Source of the DNA: Frondihabitans sucicola
Lineage (GTDB): Bacteria > Actinomycetota > Actinomycetes > Actinomycetales > Microbacteriaceae
Length of the DNA: 64,000 bases
Assembly: GCF_030296615.1 (NCBI RefSeq)
Contig: NZ_AP027732.1
Location: 2,733,042 to 2,797,041 of the forward strand
Direction of reading: 5' to 3'
Every line of letters starts with the position of its first letter. Within the stretch, counting starts at the first letter, position 1. The position numbers were made by a program, and so were the translations under genes. Below, in pieces: positions 41,672 to 49,716 of the stretch. The notes beneath the pieces are model-generated. The model saw only the letters and a program-made list of their open reading frames with translations, ran no database searches and was not told where the DNA came from.

Positions 41672-41941
41672 TCAGGAGCGGACGGCGCGCGGCAGGGTGA
41701 GAAGACCGTTCATGACTGTGCTGCCACCGCGCGTGGTGAGGAACGCGCCCCCGGCGTCGTGGGCGATGACCACGGGGAGGTGCTCGCCGGCGCGGTCGAC
41801 GTGGTAGGCGAACGTGCCGCACTCCAAGTCGGGGATGACGTCGGCGGCTCGCTGCGGGGACCAGTCGGCCGCCTCGTTGCAGAGACGGGTGACGTAGCCG
41901 TGGGTGTTGACCTCGACGGCGGTGACGCGGCGCGATTCCAT
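41672..41941 (-). CDS. DUF3892-like small protein
   Basis: 89-residue protein. Its layout (VTAVEVNTHGYVTRLCNE at the N-terminus, a central Tyr/Val strand region, and AFLTTRGGSTVMNGLLTLPR at the end) resembles DUF3892 proteins, which end in a YLRTxxDGxxxNNLLxLP-like motif. Function unknown. AAAGGAG precedes the ATG with good spacing. Judged by eye only; the domain match needs a profile search. The 223 bases upstream hold no gene I can support. Confidence 0.6.
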   Translation of the reverse strand: MESRRVTAVEVNTHGYVTRLCNEAADWSPQRAADVIPDLECGTFAYHVDRAGEHLPVVIAHDAGGAFLTTRGGSTVMNGLLTLPRAVRS

Positions 41942-42164
41942 GGGGAACTCCTTTGCACGGCCCGCTTCTCACCGCGGGCAGACACTTTTCGATTCGGGCG
42001 TCGACTGTGGCGGGTGGCGCCACTGTGCTCTCTTGCCCGGGCACCGGCAACGGCTCCCGGCCGAATCATCGACTGCACTCAGCGTTCCGTGACATTCGCC
42101 GACCTCGCGCCGGGCCGCCTCGATCGAGCGTGGCTCGACACGAGACGGCACGGCTCCGGCTGGA

Positions 42165-42982
42165 TCAGCGGGCGGTGAACCCTGCGTCGACCGGAAGGGT
42201 GACGCCGGTGACGTACCGGGCCTCGTCGCTGACGAGCCAGGCGATGGCGTTGGAGATGTCGATCGGCTGAACGATCTCGACCGGCAGCAGATTCTTCAGG
42301 GCGTCGCTCATCCCGGGGTTGTCCGCCAGGTACTTCTGCATCGCGTCGTTCATCACCATCGGCGTGTTCACACCCGTCGGGTGCACCGTGTTGACCCGGA
42401 TGTTCTGCGGTGCGAGCCAGTTCGCGAACGTGCGCATGAGACCGACGACACCGTGCTTGGCCGCCGTGTAGCCGCTCGTGGCTCCCGTCCCGTCACCGCC
42501 CGCACCGCTCAGGCCCTGCGTCGAGCTGGTCAGGACGATGGCGCCCCCTGACCCTTCTCGATCATCGACGGCACGGCCGCCTTCACGGTGTTGTAGACGC
42601 CGAAGAGGTTCGTCTCGACGACGTCGCGGAACGTCTGGCCGTCGTCACCCGTCCCGCCCTGCGGTGCGATGCCGGCGTTGGCCAGGATGATGTCGATCGG
42701 TCCCAGTTCGGCGACGCCTTTGGCGGCCGCGTCGACCAGCGCGCCGTAGTCGCGTACGTCCGCCTGGATGGCGACGATGCGTCGATCGAGCGCCTCGATC
42801 TGCTTCACCGTCTCGTCCAGATCTTCCGGTGTCGACATCGGATAGGGCACCGTGTCGATCTGGCTCGCGAGGTCGACGCCGATGATGTCGGCGCCTTCCT
42901 GAGCGAGCCGGAGCGCGTGGCTCCTGCCCTGTCCGCGTGCCGCGCCGGTGATGAAGGCGACCTTGCCCTCGAGCTTTCCCAT
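42165..42982 (-). CDS. Mycofactocin-coupled type SDR oxidoreductase, frameshifted
   Basis: Classical SDR of about 272 residues. N-terminus [43 protein letters not shown] carries the GxxxGxG Rossmann motif and the extended loop typical of mycofactocin-dependent SDRs (carveol dehydrogenase type); [10 protein letters not shown] and YTAAKHGV (catalytic Tyr/Lys) follow. The frame breaks at the CCCCC run 42544-42548; one added base restores [14 protein letters not shown]. No mycofactocin genes lie in the window, so dependence on that cofactor is only inferred from family. Confidence 0.86.
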
Positions 42983-43153
42983 TTTTCATCCTCTCGATGG
43001 TGAGTACGTCCGCCATCGATGGGGATGAGCGGCCATTGCTCAGTTTCGGCACTCGGTGCCGATAGCCGTCAGACTAGTCGCGGCCGCCGGCAGCCGCAAG
43101 GTTCTCGCGGTCGGTCGGGAGGGGCAGGTCGAGGCGGACGGAGTCGCCGGCGC

Positions 43154-43804
43154 TCAGCGGATGCCGGCGTCGCGGAGGACCAGCGCCACCTGGACCCGGT
43201 TGCTCGCGTCGAGCTTGTCGAAGACACGGCCGAGGTGCGTCTTGACCGTCGCGACGCTCACCGAGAGCGTGCGCGCGATCTCGCCGTTGCTGCGGCCTCT
43301 GGCCAGTTCGACCGCCACCGCGCGCTCTCGATCCGTCAGCGTGTCGAGACGCGCGCGAGCACCCGATCGCGCTGAGGCGTCCGGGTGCGAGGTGACGACC
43401 TCGATCAGTTTCGCGGTGACCGCCGGCGAGAGCATCGGCCGCCCGCCTGCGACGAGACGGACGGCCTCGACCAGTTCGGCGGGCGGAGTGTCTTTGAGGA
43501 GGAATCCCGATGCGCCGAGCTGGAGAGCCGTGACCACGGCGTCGTCGGTGTCGAAGGTCGTCAGGACGATGACCTTCTGCGCGGGATCGCGAGCGAGGAT
43601 GCGTCGGGTCGCCTCGAGACCGTCGAGACGCGGCATCCTGATGTCGACCAGGGCGACGTCGGGATCAGTCCGGGCGACGAGTGCCACTCCGTCGATGCCG
43701 TCGGACGCTTCTCCCACGACCTCGATCGAGGTGTCTCCCCCGAGCACCAGTCGGAGCCCGACCCGGACGAGCGGCTCGTCGTCGATGAGGACGACCCGGA
43801 TCAC
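43154..43804 (-). CDS. NarL/LuxR-type response regulator
   Basis: 216-residue two-component regulator. Receiver: IRVVLIDDEPLVRVGL (acidic pocket), DVALVDIRMPRLDGLEA with phospho-acceptor Asp near 52, and VLTTFD and LLKDTPP. C-terminal LuxR helix-turn-helix LTDRERAVAVELARGRSNGEIARTLSVSVATVKTHLGRVFDKL. The GTG at 43804 is chosen as it overlaps the kinase stop (GTGA); an ATG at 43822 is the alternative. Cognate kinase is immediately upstream. Confidence 0.92.
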   Translation of the reverse strand: MIRVVLIDDEPLVRVGLRLVLGGDTSIEVVGEASDGIDGVALVARTDPDVALVDIRMPRLDGLEATRRILARDPAQKVIVLTTFDTDDAVVTALQLGASGFLLKDTPPAELVEAVRLVAGGRPMLSPAVTAKLIEVVTSHPDASARSGARARLDTLTDRERAVAVELARGRSNGEIARTLSVSVATVKTHLGRVFDKLDASNRVQVALVLRDAGIR

Positions 43805-45015
43805 ACCGTCCACGGCAGCCATGCCCTCACTGTGAACCTGCCGTCGTCGATCCTGCTCGTCGAGTCGCCCCCGGCCAGGCGCACTCGCTCGGCGAGACCG
43901 ACGAGACCGTGCCCCGGTTGCCACGGATCGCCGGGTTCCGTGACGGGATTCTGCACCACGATCTCGAGCCGCTCGCCCGGAGTGCCGCCGAGAACGACGG
44001 TCACGACCGCTCTGGGCGCGTGCTTGCGCGCGTTCGTCAGGGCTTCCTGGAGGATGCGGAACGCGTGACGGCTCTGGACCGGAGACAGCGTGTCGAGCGC
44101 CTGGGCGACCTCCGGTCGCACCGTGCTGTCGATCACCGCGCCGGCCTCGAGGTTCTCCGAGAAGAGTCCGTCGAGCACGGCCAGCGTCGGTTGCGGCGTC
44201 GTCGCCGAGACCAGAGTGTCGGAAGAGCCCGGGTCGCGAAGGACTCCCAGGACGTCGCGCAGCTCGGTCAGGGCGAGGTGGGCGTTGTCTCTCACGACCG
44301 CGGCCGTCTCGGCGGTCTGGTCGCGGGAGAGGTCGTCGCGGTAGGCGAGGGCCCCCGAGTGCAGTGCGACGAGCGACAGTCGGTGCGCCAGGACGTCGTG
44401 CATCTCGCGCGCGATTCGGATCCGTTCGCCCGACCGGGCCTGTTCGAGGCGAAGGGCCTGCTCTGCGACCAGACGCTCGGAACGTTCCCGCAGCGAGTCG
44501 ACGAGCTCGCGTCGGCCGCCGATGTTCAAGCCCGCGAGGACGAGGATCACGAGGCCGGCTGCCGAGGCGATCGCCACCTGCCAGAGCGGGGTGTCGTCGG
44601 CAGGATCGGCCACGACCAGATCGCCGACCAGCGACGAGACCAGGATGATCAGCCCGGCGGTCGCGATCTCGCCTCGTCTCCGCCTGGTCGACAGGGAGAC
44701 CACGGCGATCCCGAGCGCGCCGATCGCCATCACGGAGAACGATGCGAGGCAGCCGATGACGATGGTGATCGGCAGCGGTGCTCGGCGCCGCAGCGGGACG
44801 AGCCCGATCGCGACGATGCCGAGCAGCAGATCGAGAGCGACGAAGCCGCCCAGGTGATCGGTGGCGGTTCCGGCCTGCTCGAGAGCCGTGAGTTCGTATC
44901 CTCTGACCACGGCGAAGGCGATCACCCCTGCGGCGAGGGCGACCGCGACGCGGCGCGTGGAGAGCCAGAAACTCGCCCCCGGGCGTCGGAAACTCGTGGC
45001 GACTGCGCTTGTCAT
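43801..45015 (-). CDS. Sensor histidine kinase (HisKA_3 type)
   Basis: 404-residue membrane kinase paired with the downstream response regulator. About five membrane helices in residues 20-165, then the dimerisation box RIAREMHDVLAHRLSLVALHSGAL with phospho-His near 215, N-box LQEALTNARKHAP, and G-box PGHGLVGLAERVRLAGG. TAGAAT lies 7 nt before the ATG, the putative leaderless pattern. There is no extracytoplasmic sensor of size, so the membrane part may sense an envelope signal (inference). Confidence 0.92.
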   Translation of the reverse strand: MTSAVATSFRRPGASFWLSTRRVAVALAAGVIAFAVVRGYELTALEQAGTATDHLGGFVALDLLLGIVAIGLVPLRRRAPLPITIVIGCLASFSVMAIGALGIAVVSLSTRRRRGEIATAGLIILVSSLVGDLVVADPADDTPLWQVAIASAAGLVILVLAGLNIGGRRELVDSLRERSERLVAEQALRLEQARSGERIRIAREMHDVLAHRLSLVALHSGALAYRDDLSRDQTAETAAVVRDNAHLALTELRDVLGVLRDPGSSDTLVSATTPQPTLAVLDGLFSENLEAGAVIDSTVRPEVAQALDTLSPVQSRHAFRILQEALTNARKHAPRAVVTVVLGGTPGERLEIVVQNPVTEPGDPWQPGHGLVGLAERVRLAGGDSTSRIDDGRFTVRAWLPWTV

Positions 45016-45165
45016 GGTCGCGATTCTAGGCAGCGGCCCGACTCGCGGGATCGACCGAAAGGACGAGGAGCGCGAGGAGCGCGCTCGCGCTAGGCATTCT
45101 TAGAGGTTTCTTCGCGCCCGGCCGGTGAACTCCTCTCGTGGGTCACGTCCACGCGAGGAGATGCG

Positions 45166-46701
45166 ATGAGTGTTGACGACCTGACTGCCACCGGCAGGAC
45201 ACCCGGGGTCGCCCGCGCGGTCGCCGGCGTCGACGGCGGCGCGCGCCGCACGGCCTGGCTGATCGGTGCGGCCGCGATGGTCCTCGCGCTCCTGGGATCC
45301 TGGATCCCGTCGCTCTGGGGCGACGAAGCGGCCAGCGTCCTGTCGGCGCAGCGTTCTCTCCCCTCGCTGTTCCGGATGCTCGGCCACGTCGACGCCGTGC
45401 ACGGCACCTACTACCTCGGGCTGCACTTCTGGGTGGACGTCTTCGGCACCAGCCCATTCGCCGTCCGCTTCCCGTCGGCGATCGCCGTGGGTCTCGGAGC
45501 CGTCGCCGTGGTGCGCCTGGCCGAGCGGCTCGCCGGGCCCCGCACGGCCCTCTTCGCAGGCATCGTGTACTGCTTGCTCCCCCGTGTCACGTACATGGGC
45601 GAGGAGACCCGCGCGTACGCGTTCGACGCCGCGATCGCGTCCTGGCTCCTGGTGCTCCTGATCGACCTCGTCGGAGGACGCGGCAGCAGGATCCGCTGGA
45701 TCGCCTACGGTGCGCTGCTCACGCTCGGGATCTACACCTTCCTCTACCTCGGGCTCTTCGTGGTCGTCCACGCCATCGTCCTGCTCTCGGCTCGTGCGTC
45801 CCGTTCCACCTGGCGGCGCTGGGCCGCAAGCACGGGCGCCGCCCTGATCGTCGCCACGCCCGTCCTGGTGCTCTCCGTCCTCGAGCGCTCGCAGGTCGCC
45901 TTCCTCGCCACGAGGAACACGACCGGCTTCGAGGCGCTGACCGTCGGTCTGTGGTTCACCTCCTGGTGGATCGCCCTTCCCGCCTGGGCTCTGATCGCGG
46001 TCGCTGCGGCGGCCTGGATCCGGAAGGGCCTCCGAACCCCGAGGGCATCCGGGCCGTCTCTCGAACTGACCGTGTTCGCCTGGCTGTTCGTGCCCGGCGT
46101 CCTGCTGCTCCTCTCGACGGCGATCGTCGCCGACTTCTCGGGCCGCTATCTCTCGATGTCGGCCCCGGCCGCCGCGCTCGCCCTGGGAATCGGCATCGAC
46201 CGCCTGGCACGGCGTCGAGTCGGCTTCGGTGTCGCCGCTCTCGCCCTCGTCCTCGCCCTCTGCCTGCCCACGTATCTGGCGCAGCGCACGCCCTACGCGA
46301 AGAACCAGAGCGACTGGGCCGAGATCAGCGCGACCGTCGGAGCCCACGCCCGAGCCGGGCAGGCGGTCGTCTTCGACGACTCCACCCGCCCGTCGCGCCG
46401 GCCTCGCCTGGCCTACCGGACCTACCCAGACGGATTCCGCGGACTCGCCGACGTCACGCTGAAGGTCCCGTTCGACCGGGCACCGACGTGGCACGACGAA
46501 ACCCTCACCGTGCCGCAGGCCGTCGCGGCCGGTCGCTTCGCCGGCCACTCGACCGTGTGGCTCATCGAGCTCGCGACCCCGGGGCACGTCGACACCTACG
46601 GGCGTTCGTCACTGGAAGCCGACGGTTACTCGGTCGTGACGTCGTATCGAACGCACCGAGCCGTCATCGTCGAGCTCATCCACGGCCGCTCGTCGTCATA
46701 G
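45166..46701 (+). CDS. Polytopic glycosyltransferase, PMT/ArnT-like (GT39/GT83 type)
   Basis: 511-residue membrane enzyme probably moving a lipid-linked sugar on the outer membrane face. About 8-10 helices; the first extracytoplasmic loop has the catalytic acidic pair of this superfamily in SLWGDEAASVLSAQRSL near 50, followed by YYLGLHFWVDVFG. A soluble C-terminal part (about 380-510) lacks helices. GAGGAG ribosome site before the ATG. Acceptor and sugar unknown. Confidence 0.82.
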   Translation: MSVDDLTATGRTPGVARAVAGVDGGARRTAWLIGAAAMVLALLGSWIPSLWGDEAASVLSAQRSLPSLFRMLGHVDAVHGTYYLGLHFWVDVFGTSPFAVRFPSAIAVGLGAVAVVRLAERLAGPRTALFAGIVYCLLPRVTYMGEETRAYAFDAAIASWLLVLLIDLVGGRGSRIRWIAYGALLTLGIYTFLYLGLFVVVHAIVLLSARASRSTWRRWAASTGAALIVATPVLVLSVLERSQVAFLATRNTTGFEALTVGLWFTSWWIALPAWALIAVAAAAWIRKGLRTPRASGPSLELTVFAWLFVPGVLLLLSTAIVADFSGRYLSMSAPAAALALGIGIDRLARRRVGFGVAALALVLALCLPTYLAQRTPYAKNQSDWAEISATVGAHARAGQAVVFDDSTRPSRRPRLAYRTYPDGFRGLADVTLKVPFDRAPTWHDETLTVPQAVAAGRFAGHSTVWLIELATPGHVDTYGRSSLEADGYSVVTSYRTHRAVIVELIHGRSSS

Positions 46702-46809
46702 GGACCTCGCCGTTCACTCCGCCCCATCCACCCCGCCGGAGAGCGTCCCGATCGCTCCGCCCCGCACCGTCCGCACGTCCGTGACCCTCTCGATCCTGGA
46801 GCACCCGAC

Positions 46810-47433
46810 ATGATCTTCGACCCGCACTCCTTCCTCACGGGCCTCGGCCCGTCCGTCCTCATCGGTCTCGGCGTGATGGTCTTCGTCGAATCGGGGCTGC
46901 TGTTCCCGTTCCTTCCGGGCGACTCGCTGCTCTTCACCGCCGGGCTGCTGGCTTCGAGCGGGGTGATCCACGTGCCCGTCTGGCTCGTCATCGTGGTCGC
47001 CTTCGTCGCGGCTGCACTCGGTGACCAGGTCGGCTACTGGCTCGGTCACCGCTTCGGACGACGGCTGTTCACGCCCGACGCCCGGATCCTGAAGAGCCGC
47101 TACCTCGACCAGGCCCAGGGCTTCTTCGCGAAGTACGGCGGGGCGGCGCTCGTGCTGGGGCGTTTCGTGCCCGTGGTCCGCACCTACGTGCCTCTGGCGG
47201 CCGGCGCGAGTCTCTCCGGCTACCGCACGTTCCTCCTCTGGAATCTGTCGGGCGCGGCCCTGTGGACAGTTGTCGTCAGTGTCCTCGGGATCGTCCTCGG
47301 CCGGATCCCGTTCGTCCGCACGCACATCGACCTCCTGGCGGTCCTCGTGGTGATCGTCTCGGTGCTGCCGATCGTGATCACCGGGCTCGTGCGCTATCGC
47401 AGGAGCCGGCACACCGCGGACGTGACGCGATGA
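46810..47433 (+). CDS. DedA family membrane protein
   Basis: 207-residue member of the DedA/VTT family, known for lipid scramblase or undecaprenyl-phosphate carrier roles. Signatures: MVFVESGLLFPFLPGDSLLFTAGLLA near 23-48, GDQVGYWLGHRFGRRLF near 75, and the helix-turn FGRFVPVVRTYVPLAAGASLSGYRTFLLWN near 120-150. Stop overlaps the next start (ATGA). Adjacent to a lipid-linked glycosyltransferase, a sensible partner. Confidence 0.93.
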   Translation: MIFDPHSFLTGLGPSVLIGLGVMVFVESGLLFPFLPGDSLLFTAGLLASSGVIHVPVWLVIVVAFVAAALGDQVGYWLGHRFGRRLFTPDARILKSRYLDQAQGFFAKYGGAALVLGRFVPVVRTYVPLAAGASLSGYRTFLLWNLSGAALWTVVVSVLGIVLGRIPFVRTHIDLLAVLVVIVSVLPIVITGLVRYRRSRHTADVTR

Positions 47434-48245
47434 CGCCGAGCCTGTCGCAGGTCCCTCCGTCGACACGGGAGCACCGACCGAAAAGCAGGGTCACGCTCAG
47501 CAAGGTTCCCGAGGTGACGGCTCTGTTCTGGGTGGTGAAGCTCCTCACGACGGGTGCCGGCGAGACGAGCTCCGACTTCCTCGTCAGTCGTCTGAACCCG
47601 ATCGTCGGCGTGGGCATCGGCTTCGTCCTCTTCGCGGTGGCGATGACCCTGCAGTATCGCGTCACGCGCTACGTTCCGGTGGTCTACTGGTTCGCCGTGG
47701 TGATGGTGAGCGTCTTCGGAACGATGTGCGCCGACGTCCTCCACGTCGGGCTCGGGGTGCCGTACCTGATGTCGGCTCCCGCGTTCGCCGTGATCCTGGC
47801 GGTCGTCTTCGCCCTCTGGCGCCGCTCGGAGGGCACGCTGTCGATCCACAGCATCACCACTCGCCGCCGCGAGACCTTCTACTGGCTGAGCGTCCTGGCG
47901 ACGTTCGCGCTGGGAACGGCGACCGGTGATCTCACGGCCACGACCTTCCACCTCGGGTACCTGGCGTCCGGACTCGTGTTCGTCGTCGTCATCCTGGTGC
48001 CTGCCGTCGGTCATGCCGCGAAGCTCTTCGGGCCGGTGCTGGCCTTCTGGTTCGCCTATGTCGTCACCCGCCCGATCGGGGCGTCGTTCGCCGACTGGAT
48101 GGGCGTCTCGCACGCTCGCAGCGGCCTCGGCTGGGGCACGGGGCCGGTCAGCCTCGTTCTCCTCGTCGTGATCGCCGCGCTGGTCGGCGTGCTGTCGATC
48201 CGCTCGCGCGGGGGCGCAGGATCACGAGTGCCCCGTCGCGGCTAG
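47430..48245 (+). CDS. COG4705-type integral membrane protein
   Basis: 271-residue protein with about seven membrane helices. Two repeat-like segments (KVPEVTALFWVVKLLTTGAGETSSDFLVSRLN near 27-58 and RRETFYWLSVLATFALGTATGDLTATTF near 145-175) with a conserved GETxxD/GTxxGD pattern match the COG4705 group of uncharacterised membrane proteins. Translation is coupled to dedA. The TAG stop lies within the CTAG that borders the downstream MITE-like element. Confidence 0.82.
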   Translation: MTPSLSQVPPSTREHRPKSRVTLSKVPEVTALFWVVKLLTTGAGETSSDFLVSRLNPIVGVGIGFVLFAVAMTLQYRVTRYVPVVYWFAVVMVSVFGTMCADVLHVGLGVPYLMSAPAFAVILAVVFALWRRSEGTLSIHSITTRRRETFYWLSVLATFALGTATGDLTATTFHLGYLASGLVFVVVILVPAVGHAAKLFGPVLAFWFAYVVTRPIGASFADWMGVSHARSGLGWGTGPVSLVLLVVIAALVGVLSIRSRGGAGSRVPRRG

Positions 48246-48407
48246 GGTGTGTCTCCCCAATTGGCCGGAGGTCGTGTGTGGTCTGGTCTCGTGAGCTGCA
48301 AGGCGGGTGACGCAGGAGGCCGCCCGCGGCCTTCAAGGAACCCGCCGCCGCAGATCGCGCGATCCAGGGCACACACGACCCGCGGAGAATTGAGAGACAC
48401 GGCCTAG
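48242..48407. mobile_element. MITE-like element with CTAG target duplication
   Basis: A 158-bp sequence (48246-48403) is bordered on both sides by CTAG (48242-48245 and 48404-48407). Ends are inverted: GTGTCTC at 48249-48255 pairs with GAGACAC at 48394-48400, AATT at 48259-48262 pairs with AATT at 48388-48391, and an 11-bp perfect pair GGTCGTGTGTG (48270-48280) / CACACACGACC (48370-48380) lies inside. No transposase frame. CTAG duplication fits IS5-group (IS427-like) elements; a structured RNA or terminator is the alternative. Confidence 0.6.
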
Positions 48408-48417
48408 GGTGACTGCC

Positions 48418-48786
48418 ATGCAGATGCGACTGGAACTCGTGCCGCTTCCGACGAGCGACGTCGACAGGAGCAAGGCCTTCTACGTCGACCAGGTCGGCTT
48501 CGTGCTCGATCACGACGTCGAGCCCGGCAACGGACTCCGAGTCGTGCAGCTCACTCCGCCGGGGTCGTCCTGCTCGATCGTCGTCGGGACCGGCATGGGC
48601 GACCCGTCCGCGCCTCGAGTCCACGGGCTTCACCTCGTGGTCGACGACATCGCCGCCGCTCGCGGTGAACTGGCCGGGCGCGGTGTGGACGTCTCGGAGG
48701 TGAGCGACGTCGGCGGTGGGATTCGTTACGCCTACTTCGCCGACCCGGACGGCAACTCGTGGGCGCTGCAGCAGCTCTCGCGGTGA
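48418..48786 (+). CDS. VOC (glyoxalase/bleomycin resistance) family protein
   Basis: 122-residue single-chain VOC protein with two beta-alpha-beta-beta-beta units: MRLELVPLPTSDVDRSKAFYVDQVGFVLDHD and VHGLHLVVDDIAAARGELAGRGVDV, closing with YAYFADPDGNSWALQQ, the usual metal-ligand strand. Function may be small-molecule binding or isomerisation. The ATG at 48418 is preferred over a GTG at 48409 because TAGGGT lies exactly 7 nt before it; the MITE-like element ends just upstream and overlaps this promoter. Confidence 0.88.
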   Translation: MQMRLELVPLPTSDVDRSKAFYVDQVGFVLDHDVEPGNGLRVVQLTPPGSSCSIVVGTGMGDPSAPRVHGLHLVVDDIAAARGELAGRGVDVSEVSDVGGGIRYAYFADPDGNSWALQQLSR

Positions 48787-48806
48787 GCGCGTGGTCGGTG
48801 AGGGAG

Positions 48807-48879
48807 TGGGCGATACCGGACTCGAACCGATGACCTCTTCCGTGTGAAGGAAGCGCGCTACCAACTGCGCCAATCGCCC
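48807..48879 (-). tRNA. tRNA-Val (anticodon CAC)
   Basis: Cloverleaf read on the minus strand: acceptor GGGCGAT/ATCGCCC, D arm with TTGGTAGC, anticodon stem CTTCC/GGAAG around TTCACAC, T arm with GGTTCGAGTCC. The CAC anticodon reads GUG valine codons. No CCA is encoded. Confidence 0.95.
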
Positions 48880-48958
48880 GTGGGACTCGGTAATCCTACT
48901 GGACGAATCGCGCGGGAATCGAATCGACACCGGACGCAAGACACGACCTTGGCTCAGT

Positions 48959-48987
48959 TTGTACTCTTCCCGAGACTCGGATAGAGT
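48959..48987 (+). promoter_or_regulatory. Promoter of the tRNA Gly-Cys-Val cluster
   Basis: TTGTAC at 48959-48964 (-35) and TAGAGT at 48982-48987 (-10) are separated by 17 bases, the standard sigma-70 spacing. They lie about 80 bases before the first plus-strand tRNA. Confidence 0.65.
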
Positions 48988-49066
48988 TCCTGAGGTCGCA
49001 GAGATGCGAGAGAAACACGGCAACACAGTAACAAAGCAGCACGGCAACAAAGCAACAAGACATCAT

Positions 49067-49138
49067 GCGGATGTGGCGCAGTGGTAGCGCATCACCTTGC
49101 CAAGGTGAGGGTCGCGAGTTCGAATCTCGTCATCCGCT
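49067..49138 (+). tRNA. tRNA-Gly (anticodon GCC)
   Basis: Acceptor GCGGATG/CATCCGC, D arm AGTGGTAGC, anticodon stem TCACC/GGTGA around TTGCCAA, T arm with GAGTTCGAATCTC. First of three tandem plus-strand tRNAs. Confidence 0.95.
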
Positions 49139-49173
49139 CGAGTGAAAGCTCACCAGGGGGCTCTGCTCCTCAG

Positions 49174-49244
49174 GGTGGGGTGGCCGAGAGGCGAGGCACC
49201 GGCCTGCAAAGCCGTTTACGCGGGTTCAAATCCCGTCCCCACCT
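49174..49244 (+). tRNA. tRNA-Cys (anticodon GCA)
   Basis: Acceptor GGTGGGG/CCCCACC, D arm GGCCGAGAGGC, anticodon loop CTGCAAA, T arm CGGGTTCAAATCCCG. Lies 35 bases after tRNA-Gly. Confidence 0.95.
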
Positions 49245-49287
49245 CACGCCAGAGGTTTACACTTGGTGTGTTCTAATTCAACAGCTT

Positions 49288-49359
49288 GAGCGATTGGCGC
49301 AGCGGTAGCGCGCTTCCCTGACACGGAAGAGGTCGCTGGTTCGATCCCAGTATCGCTCA
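49288..49359 (+). tRNA. tRNA-Val (anticodon GAC)
   Basis: Acceptor GAGCGAT/ATCGCTC, anticodon stem CTTCC/GGAAG around CTGACAC, T arm CTGGTTCGATCCCAG. It resembles the nearby tRNA-Val(CAC) in its D and anticodon stems, and reads GUC/GUU codons. Confidence 0.95.
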
Positions 49360-49364
49360 CAGAG

Positions 49365-49391
49365 AAAAACCCCGGATTTCCGGGGTTTTTT
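49365..49391 (+). terminator. Rho-independent terminator of the tRNA cluster
   Basis: CCCCGGA pairs with TCCGGGG around a 2-base loop, with an A run before and a T run (TTTTTT) after. Starts 6 bases after tRNA-Val. Confidence 0.92.
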
Positions 49392-49463
49392 GCTTTTAGA
49401 GCGGCGATTCACCGAGTACACGTGCTTCGTAGGGGTCACCGTGGGTGCGCTGGAACCGTGTAC

Positions 49464-49625
49464 ATGAGGGTTCTCTCGCTCGCCGACGCCAGGTCGGCCC
49501 CGTCCATGCACAGCGAGTCCGCGACCGCGACCCACCAGCGATTCGAGATCACGAGCAACGATGCCCGCGTCGCTGTGCTGATGAGTGCCGAGGCTACGGC
49601 GCGCTTCTCGAGCCCGTCGACGTAA
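49464..49625 (+). pseudogene. Phd/YefM-type antitoxin remnant
   Basis: 53-residue frame that keeps both ends of a Phd/YefM antitoxin: MRVLSLADARSA at the start and THQRFEITSNDARVAVLMSAEATARF later, as in intact proteins where a helix and LSELV segment lie between. The middle is replaced by a short unrelated stretch and the C-terminal toxin-binding part is missing. No RelE, YoeB or Doc toxin follows. Probably a decayed antitoxin left next to the tRNA cluster; function unlikely. Confidence 0.5.
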
Positions 49626-49716
49626 AGTTCCGGCCTCATTCGCGGCCGTGCGAGCGGAGGTGTGTCTCGTCCTTCGTGTCTGTGCGCGGGTGCTTGCTGC
49701 CGAGATAATAGCGAGC

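Noticed and set aside
41942-42164. Short frames between the DUF3892-like and SDR genes
   Set aside because: No start with a ribosome site and no protein-like pattern in any frame; left as intergenic.
49626-49716. Toxin gene partner for the Phd/YefM remnant
   Set aside because: Only about 90 bases before the next gene and no RelE, YoeB, Fic/Doc-like frame.
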